Both the position numbers and the translations under genes were made by a program. Positions 24,622 to 31,480 of a DNA stretch of 45,337 nucleotides are shown one piece after another. The stretch spans positions 1 to 45,337 of the forward strand of contig JABBOB010000014.1 in assembly GCA_019352055.1 (NCBI GenBank), written 5' to 3'. Within the stretch, counting starts at the first letter, position 1; each line of letters starts with the position of its first letter. Source of the DNA: Acidobacteriota bacterium. Lineage in GTDB: Bacteria > Actinomycetota > Actinomycetes > Actinomycetales > Microbacteriaceae. Below the pieces are notes generated by a model. That model did no database searches. It saw nothing but the letters and a program-made list of their open reading frames with translations, and was not told the DNA's origin.

Positions 24622-25361
24622 GCGCGGCTCTCGGCGACGGTCGCGGCCCGCTCGGCGCGCTGGCGGGCCACCTCGAGCAGCTCGAGATCGATGCGCGCAT
24701 GGGCGCGGGCGATCTCGTCGGCGGCGTCGGCGTCCCCCGCGGCGATGGCGTCGACGAGCAGCACGTGCTCGCGCTGCGCGCGGTCCTCGCTCGCCGCCTG
24801 CCCATCCGGCTCGCCCCACACATGGAGGGGGGCGCCGATGGAGATCTCCTGTTCCAGAGCGAGCAGCATGGACTTCAGTGTGCCGTTCTTCGCGGCGTCC
24901 GAGATCGCCAGATGGAGCGAGGCGTCCGCGAACTGCTTGTCCCGGCCGCTCGCCGCGGTCCGGTACGCCTCGAGCCGTTCGTGGAGGGCCGCGACGTCGT
25001 CCGCGGTCCGCTGCTCGGCTGCTGCCCTCGCGATCGCGCCGTGCAGCCGGCGCATCGCCTCGAGCCGGTCCTGGATCTCGCTCCATCGGCTGCGGAGCGT
25101 GCGGACCACAGCCGAGTGCGAGTCGGCGGTCCATTGCACCCGCACGAACGACCCGCCGCCGCGCCCCCGCTGCGTCTCGATCAGGCCGTGCTCGTGCAGG
25201 ACCGCGAGCGCGGCGCGCACGCTGGTGCGCCCGACGTGCAGCAGCCCGGCCAGATCCCGCTCGGCGGGCAGGCGGGAGCCCGGTAGGAACTCACCTGTCG
25301 CGATCGCGGTGATCAGCCGGTCGGAGATCTGGGCGACCAGCGGCGTCGACTCGCTCGGCAC
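24618..25361 (-). CDS. FadR/GntR family transcriptional regulator (FCD domain)
   Basis: 247 residues. Winged helix at about 8-75 with the GntR signature LPAERDLAGLLHVGRTSVRAALAVLHEHGLIETQRGRGGGSFV; the C-terminal all-helical FCD domain runs from about 90 to 235 with SLHLAISDAAKNGTL and the histidine in ARAHARIDLEL, the usual metal/ligand pocket. FCD regulators respond to small organic acids or nucleotides. GTG start with GGGGAGGGG upstream. First gene of a leftward operon; probably autoregulated through the palindrome at 25412-25420. Confidence 0.9.
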   Translation of the reverse strand: MPSESTPLVAQISDRLITAIATGEFLPGSRLPAERDLAGLLHVGRTSVRAALAVLHEHGLIETQRGRGGGSFVRVQWTADSHSAVVRTLRSRWSEIQDRLEAMRRLHGAIARAAAEQRTADDVAALHERLEAYRTAASGRDKQFADASLHLAISDAAKNGTLKSMLLALEQEISIGAPLHVWGEPDGQAASEDRAQREHVLLVDAIAAGDADAADEIARAHARIDLELLEVARQRAERAATVAESRA

Positions 25362-25404
25362 CGAACCCCTCCCCTACGCAGCGGCGCATGCGCGCCGTCA
25401 GAAT

Positions 25405-25410
25405 ATGATA
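25405..25410 (-). promoter_or_regulatory. -10 box (TATCAT) of the GntR operon
   Basis: TATCAT on the minus strand lies in an AT-rich patch that stands out from its surroundings, about 45 bp before the GntR start. Confidence 0.45.
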
Positions 25411-25411
25411 T

Positions 25412-25420
25412 CGGTCACCG
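25412..25420. promoter_or_regulatory. GntR-type operator candidate
   Basis: CGGTCACCG, a 9-bp palindrome around a central base, matches the GT-N-AC half-site spacing seen in GntR-family operators and lies just upstream of the -10 box. Confidence 0.35.
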
Positions 25421-25476
25421 AATGGTCTTCCGCAATCCATTTTCTCACGCGTCGGTCGCCGGCGCCCCTGCACGGG

Positions 25477-25941
25477 TCATGACGAGCCGCCGTCCCGTCG
25501 GAGCGCCGGGTACGGGGAGGGACGGAACCCCTGCTCGAGATAGAGCGCCTCGCCGTCCGCGGTGGCGAAGAGATCGGTGCGGACGATCCCGCGCGCGTCG
25601 AGCGCGGCGAGGAGCGCGGTCACGCACGCACCGGCGTGGCCCCGGCGCCGGTGCTCCCGCAGCGTGCTGACCTGGGACAGATGGGCGGCGAGCCCGTCGG
25701 GGTTCGTCGGCGACGGCGCGCGGCGCTCCAGCACCGCCATCGCGGAGGACACGGGGCCGAAGCCCGGGAGGTCGACGACCGCGACGAGCACCCCATCACC
25801 GGCGAGCTGCACCTCGAACCAGGCGCGGGCGGCGGCCCGCCACGCCGGGTCGTCCACCTCCTGCCCCATCGCGGCGAACATCGCGGCGCGGAGCAGAACG
25901 AGGGCAGCGGCGTCGGCGGGCACGGCGAAGCGCACGGTCAC
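25477..25941 (-). CDS. GNAT family acetyltransferase
   Basis: 154 residues. VRFAVPADAAALVLLRAAMF starts the fold; LSQVSTLREHRRRGHAGACVTALLAALDARG holds the acetyl-CoA loop R-R-R-G-H-A-G-A; TADGEALYLEQGFRPSPYPALRR is the C-terminal signature. The acceptor is unknown. GTG at 25941 has GAGGA seven bases upstream. It is divergent from the DUF2568-like gene with only 32 bp between starts, so both promoters must be packed into that space or overlap the coding ends. Confidence 0.85.
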   Translation of the reverse strand: MTVRFAVPADAAALVLLRAAMFAAMGQEVDDPAWRAAARAWFEVQLAGDGVLVAVVDLPGFGPVSSAMAVLERRAPSPTNPDGLAAHLSQVSTLREHRRRGHAGACVTALLAALDARGIVRTDLFATADGEALYLEQGFRPSPYPALRRDGGSS

Positions 25942-25973
25942 CCGGACATCCTCGCGTCCGGCAGGATGTCGCG

Positions 25974-26315
25974 GTGCGATTCCTGCTCGGCGTGAACGCG
26001 ACGCTCGCCTTCCTGCTCGAGCTCGCGCTGCTCGCCGCCGCGGTCGCGATCGGGCTGCTGCTGCCCGCCGCGCTCGTCGTCCGGGTCGTGCTCGCGGTGC
26101 TGCTGCCGATGCTGGTGATCGCGACCTGGGCTGCGGTGATGGCCCCTCGTGCCACTCGCCGACTCGCCCCGCCGCAGCGCGTGCTCGTGCAGACGGTGCT
26201 GTTCGCCCTCGCGGTGGCGTCGCTCGCGGTGCTCGGCCAGGTGGTGTGGGCGGTGGTGCTCGCCGCCCTCGTCGCGGTGCGGATCGGCCTCGGCGCGCGC
26301 GTCGGCCGGATGTGA
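25974..26315 (+). CDS. DUF2568 (YrdB-like) small membrane protein
   Basis: 113 residues with four hydrophobic helices: LAFLLELALLAAAVAIGLLLP, VRVVLAVLLPMLVIATWAAVMAP, VLVQTVLFALAVASLAVLG and WAVVLAALVAVRIGL. The E-L-A-x-L and W-x-x-x-x-AP-x-A patterns are typical of YrdB/DUF2568 proteins, whose function is unknown. GTG start; a CAGGAT box ends six bases before it, so the transcript may be leaderless. Confidence 0.8.
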   Translation: MRFLLGVNATLAFLLELALLAAAVAIGLLLPAALVVRVVLAVLLPMLVIATWAAVMAPRATRRLAPPQRVLVQTVLFALAVASLAVLGQVVWAVVLAALVAVRIGLGARVGRM

Positions 26316-26435
26316 TCAGCCCTCGGGCGACGCCTCGACGATGCGGAGGATCGGCCGGGCGAGCGGTTCGGCGAGCAGCTCGCCGTCCGAGCCGGTGAAG
26401 ACGAGCGCGGTGCCCGCGGGAACTTCGAAACGCAT
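26316..26435 (-). CDS. 39-residue small protein with strong ribosome binding site
   Basis: MRFEVPAGTALVFTGSDGEL and a continuing LAEPLARPILRIVEASPEG. It has no membrane segment or cysteine. GGGGGAG ends five bases before the ATG. It is convergent with, and directly abuts, the DUF2568 gene stop. Too short for many gene finders. Function unknown; the beta-strand-rich start could fold as a small barrel but this is a guess. Confidence 0.5.
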   Translation of the reverse strand: MRFEVPAGTALVFTGSDGELLAEPLARPILRIVEASPEG

Positions 26436-26546
26436 GGGACTCCCCCTTCGTTCGGTGGGAGAGGATCGGCGCGATCGGCACGCCTCCACGCGGCGCCGCG
26501 CCGCGCTCTCCCCCGCACTGGGGGTGCGATCCGCTCCTCCCCAGCC

Positions 26547-26567
26547 CGACCTGGTGCGACCAGGTCG
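26547..26567. promoter_or_regulatory. inverted repeat upstream of the 26590 gene
   Basis: CGACCTGG and CCAGGTCG are perfect 8-bp arms around a 5-base centre, 23 bp upstream of the start at 26590, where an operator or a short hairpin could sit. Confidence 0.4.
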
Positions 26568-26589
26568 CCGGGAGGGCAGGCTCCGGCGC

Positions 26590-26994
26590 ATGTTCGAACC
26601 GCTGCTGCCCCTCTCCACCGACGCCGACCTCCTCGCCATGGCGAACGAGCTCGTCGGCCCCGCCATCCGACGCCAGACCTGGATGTTCGTCCTCGACGAG
26701 GACCACCGCATGAGCCCGGTCGTCGCCCCGATCGACGGCATCCCCGTCGATGCCGACCCCGCGGACGTCGCGCTGCTCGGCTCCCGGCTCACCGAGGTCG
26801 TCGCGGGCGTCGACGGCGCCGCATCGGTGGTGCTGGTGTGGGAGCGTCCCGGCACCGCCGAGATCCGGATGCAGGAGGCGGACTGGATCGCGGGACTCGT
26901 CGCCACCGGTGCGCCGATCCGCGCCCAGCTGCTCGCCTCCGACGACGGCGTCCACCTGGTCGACCCGACCTTCGCGGCTCTGGTCGCCCGATGA
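26590..26994 (+). CDS. hypothetical protein
   Basis: 134 residues, acidic, soluble, no cysteine. FEPLLPLSTDADLLAMANEL starts the protein; WMFVLDEDHRMSPVVAPIDGIP and a later ASVVLVWERPGTAEIRMQEADW give a beta-rich alpha/beta look. I recall similar actinobacterial proteins of unknown role but cannot name the family. It is followed by a strong bidirectional hairpin at 27014-27038, and CAGGCT with seven bases before the ATG may serve as a leaderless -10 box. Confidence 0.75.
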   Translation: MFEPLLPLSTDADLLAMANELVGPAIRRQTWMFVLDEDHRMSPVVAPIDGIPVDADPADVALLGSRLTEVVAGVDGAASVVLVWERPGTAEIRMQEADWIAGLVATGAPIRAQLLASDDGVHLVDPTFAALVAR

Positions 26995-27013
26995 GCACGG
27001 ACCGCGCGACGAC

Positions 27014-27038
27014 GGGGACCCTGCGCGGCAGGGTCCCC
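27014..27038. terminator. bidirectional hairpin terminator
   Basis: GGGGACCCTGC and GCAGGGTCCCC form a perfect 11-bp stem with loop GCG, midway between two convergent genes ending at 26994 and 27056. Confidence 0.65.
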
Positions 27039-27055
27039 CGAGCGCGCGCGGAGAG

Positions 27056-27823
27056 CTATCGCTTGACGCGCAGTTCGCCCTTCACCGTCTGCGAGCCGAG
27101 GCCCTGGGCCACCGGCTTCACCGTGATCAGGTCGAGGTTGACGTGCGCCGGCAGCTCCAGCGCATGAACGATCGTCTCCGCGACGTCGCCCGCGGTGAGC
27201 GGGTCCGGGACCTCGGCGTAGACCGCGTCGGCACGGGCCCGGTCGCCGCCGAAGCGGTTCAGCGAGAACTCCTCCGTCGCGACGAGCCCCGGCGCGACCT
27301 CGATCACCCGCAGGGGCTCCCCCGCGAGCTCGAGGCGCAGCACGGCGACCAGCGCGTGCTCCGCGAACTTCGCCGCGTTGTAGCCGGCACCGCCCGCGTA
27401 GGGCACGTGCCCTGCGATCGAGGTGACGGTCACGATGTCGCCGCTGCCCGCGGCCTCCGCGCCGTCGCGGAGCGCAGGGAGGAGCGCGGAGGTGACCTGC
27501 TTCGTGGCGATCACGTTCGCCTCGAACATCCAGCGCCAGTCCTCGACGCTGCCACCCTGCACCGAATCGAGCCCGCGAGCGCCTCCGGCGTTGTTCACCA
27601 GGGCGTGCAGCGGTCCCTGCACGTGCTCGGCGAGCGCCCCCACCTGCGCCGCGTCCGTGAGGTCCGCCGCGAACACGTCGCACCCGGTCTCGGCGGCGAG
27701 CGCCGCGAGTCGCTCGGCGCGCCTGGCGACCGCCACCACCTCCCACCCGTGCGATCGGAGGAGGGCGACCGTCGCCCAGCCGATCCCCGTGCTCGCTCCT
27801 GTGACCACCGCGCGTCTCGTCAT
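27056..27823 (-). CDS. short-chain dehydrogenase/reductase (SDR)
   Basis: 255 residues of classical SDR type: TGASTGIG near the start, NNAGGARG at about 82-89, a serine in VTSIAGH and YNAAKFAEHAL as the Y-x-x-x-K active site. EVAPGLVATEEF follows. It resembles the YdfG/serine 3-dehydrogenase-like subgroup that oxidises small hydroxy acids with NADP+, but this is not certain. It is divergent from metY across 73 bp. Confidence 0.9.
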   Translation of the reverse strand: MTRRAVVTGASTGIGWATVALLRSHGWEVVAVARRAERLAALAAETGCDVFAADLTDAAQVGALAEHVQGPLHALVNNAGGARGLDSVQGGSVEDWRWMFEANVIATKQVTSALLPALRDGAEAAGSGDIVTVTSIAGHVPYAGGAGYNAAKFAEHALVAVLRLELAGEPLRVIEVAPGLVATEEFSLNRFGGDRARADAVYAEVPDPLTAGDVAETIVHALELPAHVNLDLITVKPVAQGLGSQTVKGELRVKR

Positions 27824-27883
27824 ACGGGTATTCAATCGTTACGCCGCATTGCGTCCGCCGTTGTTCCGCTGGGACAGCGGCCC

Positions 27884-27889
27884 TAGCGT
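27884..27889 (+). promoter_or_regulatory. -10 box (TAGCGT), leaderless promoter of metY
   Basis: TAGCGT ends seven bases before the ATG at 27897, which rules out an upstream SAM riboswitch in this transcript. Confidence 0.5.
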
Positions 27890-27896
27890 CGCGACC

Positions 27897-29210
27897 ATGG
27901 CTGAGCACACCTGGCACTTCGAGACCGAGCAGATCCATGCCGGGGCCGCCCCCGACCCCGTCACCAACGCTCGAGCGACCCCCATCTACAAGACGACGTC
28001 GTACGTCTTCAACTCCGCCGACCACGCGAGGAACCTGTTCGCCCTCGCCGAGTTCGGCAACATCTACAACCGCATCCAGAACCCGACCCAGGCGGTCGTC
28101 GAGGAGCGCATCGCCGCGCTCGAGGGCGGCACCGCGGCACTGCTGCTCGCATCCGGGCAGGCGGCCGAGACCTTCGCGGTGCTGAACATCGCGCAGGCGG
28201 GCGATCACATCGTCTCGTCGAGCTCGATCTACGGCGGCACCTACAACCTGTTCAAGTACACGCTCGCGAAGCTCGGCATCGAGACGACCTTCGTCACCGA
28301 CCAGGACGACCCGGAGGCGTGGGCTGCGGCCGTGCGCCCGAACACGAAGCTCTTCTTCGCCGAGACGATCGGCAACCCGAAGATCAACGTCCTCGACATC
28401 CGCGCCGTCGCGGACGTCGCGCACGCCCACGACCTCCCGCTCATCGTCGACAACACGATCGCGACGCCGTACCTGATCAAGCCGTTCGAGCACGGCGCCG
28501 ACATCGTCGTGCACTCGGCGACGAAGTTCCTCGGCGGCCACGGCACCGTCGTCGCCGGCGCGATCGTCGACGGAGGCCGGTTCGAGTGGTCGAAGCACGT
28601 CGACCGGTTCCCGGGGCTCACCGAGCCCGACCCGTCGTACCACGGCGCGTCGTACACCACCGCGGTCGGGGACGGGATCGCCTACATCATCAAGGCCCGC
28701 GTGCAGCTGCTCCGCGACATCGGTGCCGCGGTCTCCCCGGACACGGCGTTCAGCCTCATCCAGGGCATCGAGACGCTGTCGCTGCGGATCGAGCGGCACG
28801 TGCAGAACGCCCAGGCGATCGCGGAATGGCTGGACGGCCACGACGACATCGCCTCGGTGAACTACGCGGGGCTGCCCTCGAGTCCCTGGTACGCCGCGGC
28901 GAACCGGTACGCACCGAAGGGTGTGGGCGCGGTCGTCTCGTTCGAGCTGAAGGGCGGCGTGGAGGCCGGCCGGAAGTTCGTGGAGAGTCTCAACCTGTTC
29001 AGCCACCTCGCGAACATCGGGGACGTGCGCTCCCTCGTGATCCACCCGGCCTCGACCACCCATTCGCAGCTCACCCCCGAGCAGCAGCTGACGTCGGGCG
29101 TCACGCCCGGCCTCGTCCGGCTGTCCGTCGGTCTCGAGCACATCGACGACCTGAAGGCGGACCTCGAGGCCGGCCTCACCGTCGCCCGTTCCCTCCGCGC
29201 CACCGTCTGA
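27897..29210 (+). CDS. metY: O-acetylhomoserine aminocarboxypropyltransferase/sulfhydrylase
   Basis: 437 residues, Cys/Met-metabolism PLP enzyme. Lys210 in [10 protein letters not shown] binds pyridoxal phosphate; YNRIQNPT at 57-64 and SGQAAE at 86-91 hold the phosphate and substrate. The length and [17 protein letters not shown] segment fit MetY, which condenses O-acetylhomoserine with sulfide to homocysteine. The substrate is made by MetX, encoded just downstream, so the two form a direct-sulfurylation pathway to methionine. The stem-loop at 29226-29272 lies between the two genes, so metX may have its own promoter. Confidence 0.95.
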   Translation: MAEHTWHFETEQIHAGAAPDPVTNARATPIYKTTSYVFNSADHARNLFALAEFGNIYNRIQNPTQAVVEERIAALEGGTAALLLASGQAAETFAVLNIAQAGDHIVSSSSIYGGTYNLFKYTLAKLGIETTFVTDQDDPEAWAAAVRPNTKLFFAETIGNPKINVLDIRAVADVAHAHDLPLIVDNTIATPYLIKPFEHGADIVVHSATKFLGGHGTVVAGAIVDGGRFEWSKHVDRFPGLTEPDPSYHGASYTTAVGDGIAYIIKARVQLLRDIGAAVSPDTAFSLIQGIETLSLRIERHVQNAQAIAEWLDGHDDIASVNYAGLPSSPWYAAANRYAPKGVGAVVSFELKGGVEAGRKFVESLNLFSHLANIGDVRSLVIHPASTTHSQLTPEQQLTSGVTPGLVRLSVGLEHIDDLKADLEAGLTVARSLRATV

Positions 29211-29225
29211 CCCGACCGACCCGCG

Positions 29226-29272
29226 CGGCTCTCCGTTCTGCAGGACCTGGCTTCCTGCAGAACGGAGAGCCG
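29226..29272. terminator. perfect 20-bp stem-loop between metY and metX
   Basis: Arms at 29226-29245 and 29253-29272 are exact inverse complements, with a 7-base loop. It begins 15 bp after the metY stop. There is no T-run, so it may be a terminator, an mRNA stabiliser or a dispersed REP-type element. Confidence 0.6.
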
Positions 29273-29330
29273 AGTCCTCCGACGTAACAGAACGGCGCGC
29301 ACCGGCCGCTGCTCCCATACTGGGAGCGGC

Positions 29331-30536
29331 ATGGACTGGCAGACCTCGGAGGACACCGTCGCGGTACGACCCGTCACGGACGCCGAGGCGCGCCTGCTCG
29401 TCGGCAAGCCGCCCGCGAGCGGGGCCTGGCGCGAGGGCGACCCGGTCGGCTCCCGGTCGTTCGCCGCGATCGGGTCGCTGACCACCGAGGCCGGGATGCG
29501 ACTCCCCAACGTGCGCATCGCCTACGAGTCGTGGGGCGAGCTCGATGCGACCCGGAGCAATGCAGTGCTCGTGCTGCACGCGCTCACCGGCGACCCGCAC
29601 GTCGTCGGTCCGGCGGGCCCCGGGCAGCCGACGGACGGCTGGTGGGAGGGGATCGTCGGTCCCGGCCTCGCGATCGACACCGATCGGTGGTTCGTGATCG
29701 CACCGAACGTCCTCGGCGGCTGCGCCGGCAGCACCGGTCCGGCCTCGCTCGCACCCGACCAGTCGGAGTGGGGCGCCCGCTTCCCCTACCTGACGATCCG
29801 CGATCAGGTCGCCGCGCAGGCCGCGCTCGCGGACGTCATCGGCATCCAGCGCTTCGCCGCCGTCGTCGGCGGCTCGATGGGTGGCATGCATGCGCTGGAA
29901 TGGGCGGTCGGCGCACCGGACCGCGTCGGGCGGCTCGCCGTGCTCGCCGCGCCCGCATCGTCCAGCGCCGACCAGATCGCCCAGGGCTCCGTGCAGACCG
30001 AGGCGGTCCGCGCGGATTCCCGGTTCCGCGGCGGCGACTACTACGGCGCGGTGGACGGCGACGGCCCGCACCGCGGGCTCGCCCTCGCACGACGGATGGC
30101 GCTGCTCAGCTATCGCAGCCAGAGCGAGCTGAACGAGCGCTTCGGTCGCTCCTGGCAGTCCGGCGTCTCCCCGCTCGGCCACCACGGCCGGTTCGCGGTC
30201 GAGTCGTACCTCGACTTCCACGGCAACCGGTTCACGCGTCGGTTCGACGCGAACAGCTACATCCGACTCGTCGACGCCATGAGCTCCCACGACGTCGGCC
30301 GCGGTCGCGGCGGGGTGGAGGCGGCGCTCGCGCGGTTCGCCGGCCCGGCGCTGGTGCTCGGCATCGACTCCGACCGCCTGTACCCGATCGCCGATCAGCG
30401 CCGCGTGGCCCGGCACCTGACCGGGGCGCTCGACGGGGAGGAGCCGACCCTGCTCGAGTCCCTCTTCGGCCACGACGGCTTCCTCATCGAACGCGACGCG
30501 GTCGCTGCGGCCCTGCGGCGACTGCTCCAGGACTGA
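29331..30536 (+). CDS. metX: homoserine O-acetyltransferase
   Basis: 401 residues of the alpha/beta hydrolase-type MetX family, which acetylates homoserine with acetyl-CoA in methionine synthesis. Nucleophile Ser182 in GGSMGG at 180-185 (GGSMGGMHALEW), GNPHVVGP-like loop TGDPHVVGPAG at 86-96, Asp in LGIDSDRLYP and His in GHDGFLIE complete the triad. The first ~40 residues are a less usual extension. A CATACT box nine bases before the ATG could be its own promoter. Confidence 0.94.
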   Translation: MDWQTSEDTVAVRPVTDAEARLLVGKPPASGAWREGDPVGSRSFAAIGSLTTEAGMRLPNVRIAYESWGELDATRSNAVLVLHALTGDPHVVGPAGPGQPTDGWWEGIVGPGLAIDTDRWFVIAPNVLGGCAGSTGPASLAPDQSEWGARFPYLTIRDQVAAQAALADVIGIQRFAAVVGGSMGGMHALEWAVGAPDRVGRLAVLAAPASSSADQIAQGSVQTEAVRADSRFRGGDYYGAVDGDGPHRGLALARRMALLSYRSQSELNERFGRSWQSGVSPLGHHGRFAVESYLDFHGNRFTRRFDANSYIRLVDAMSSHDVGRGRGGVEAALARFAGPALVLGIDSDRLYPIADQRRVARHLTGALDGEEPTLLESLFGHDGFLIERDAVAAALRRLLQD

Positions 30537-30551
30537 CACCGGCGCGCCCCC

Positions 30552-30568
30552 GGGGTCGTTTCGACCCC
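30552..30568. promoter_or_regulatory. inverted repeat in front of the response-regulator -10 box
   Basis: GGGGTCGTTTCGACCCC: two perfect 7-bp arms around TTT. It touches the TAGCAT box at 30569-30574, a place suited to an operator; it could also terminate metX. Confidence 0.45.
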
Positions 30569-30574
30569 TAGCAT
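30569..30574 (+). promoter_or_regulatory. -10 box (TAGCAT) of the atypical response regulator
   Basis: TAGCAT lies 18 bp before the ATG at 30593, which has GGGAGG as its ribosome binding site, so this transcript has a short leader. Confidence 0.4.
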
Positions 30575-30592
30575 CGGAGCCCGGGAGGTCCG

Positions 30593-31261
30593 ATGACGAC
30601 AACGGGGGCGGAGGCGCGCCGTCGCCGGATCCGCGTCGCCCTCGTCGACGACCACCTCCTGCTCGTCGAGGGTCTCGCCGCTCGCCTGTCCGCACCGCGG
30701 GCGCGCATCGAGGTCGTCGCGGCGCTCACGGCGTGGGAGCCGCTGCTCGCGCATCCGGCGTTCCCGGTCGACGTGGTCGTCGTCGAGTTCGGCCTCGAGG
30801 ACGACGTGCCGTTCGAGATCAAGATCCAGCAGCTCGGCGAGCACGGTGTCGCCGCGGTGGCGCTCGCCCGGACTCGGGACGCGGCGACGGTGCACGCCGC
30901 GCTCAGCGCCGGAGCACTGACGCTGGTACCGAAGAGCGAATCGGCGGAGCACCTCGTGGCCGCGGTGCACGCGGCGGCCGACGGCCGCGCCCACCACTCC
31001 CCGGCCGTGCAGGAGGCGCTCGAGACGTGGGCGAACCGCGCGGACCCGACGCTCGGTCGCCAGGAGCTCGCAGCTCTGCAGCTCTACGCGCAGGGCCGCA
31101 GCGTGCACGAGGTCGCCGTGCACATGGCGACCACCGACCAGACGGCCAAGAGCTACATCAAGCGAGGCCGTCGCAAGTACCGCCTGGCGGGCGTCGATCT
31201 GGGCACGAAGGTGCTGCTGCGGCGCCACGCGATCCGGGAGGGGTGGATCCCGCCGGAGTGA
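30593..31261 (+). CDS. NarL-like response regulator with degenerate receiver domain
   Basis: 222 residues. The receiver (about 12-135) starts RVALVDDHLLLVEGL with the acidic Asp19-Asp20 pair. By alignment with the paralogue at 34036, whose FPVDVVLMDVDL holds the phospho-acceptor Asp59, the same position here is Glu65 in FPVDVVVVEFGL. The conserved Thr/Ser is replaced by Ala (VALARTRD), while Lys in LVPKSES is kept. Phosphorylation at the normal site is therefore not possible; Glu may mimic the active form. The C-terminal HTH (about 155-222: LGRQELAALQLYAQGRSVHEVAVHM, then TAKSYIKRGRRKYR) is of the same type as the paralogue's. GGGAGG precedes the ATG. Confidence 0.88.
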   Translation: MTTTGAEARRRRIRVALVDDHLLLVEGLAARLSAPRARIEVVAALTAWEPLLAHPAFPVDVVVVEFGLEDDVPFEIKIQQLGEHGVAAVALARTRDAATVHAALSAGALTLVPKSESAEHLVAAVHAAADGRAHHSPAVQEALETWANRADPTLGRQELAALQLYAQGRSVHEVAVHMATTDQTAKSYIKRGRRKYRLAGVDLGTKVLLRRHAIREGWIPPE

Positions 31262-31268
31262 TCTGCGT

Positions 31269-31315
31269 TTTGAAGGGGTTCCTGCAGGGCGATGCCGGGC
31301 AGAAACCCCTTCAAA
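31269..31315. terminator. 17-bp stem-loop after the atypical response regulator
   Basis: Arms 31269-31285 and 31299-31315 pair at 16 of 17 positions around a 13-base loop. It begins eight bases after the regulator's stop, so the kinase gene likely has a separate promoter in 31316-31480. Confidence 0.55.
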
Positions 31316-31480
31316 GACGAACAGGGAGGTGCCGCGTCTGATACCACTTCCCGCAGGTCGTCCCGGCACACGAAACCTTCAACCGGTGTGGCAACCTTGC
31401 GCGCCGGAAGCGCCGTGATTCCATGACGGCGCGTTCCCCGGGGCCTCGGGGTGCGCTCGAGACACGGGCCCCAGGAAGTC

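Noticed and set aside
27824..27896. SAM riboswitch before metY
   Set aside because: The gap to the divergent gene is 73 bp and a TAGCGT box ends seven bases before the ATG, leaving no room for a leader RNA.
26316..30695. A 1459-codon open frame on the minus strand
   Set aside because: It is the antisense frame of metY and metX in high-GC DNA. Its composition is random-like with Arg/Gly/Asp-rich runs; only its last 40 codons (26316-26435) have a start signal and are kept.
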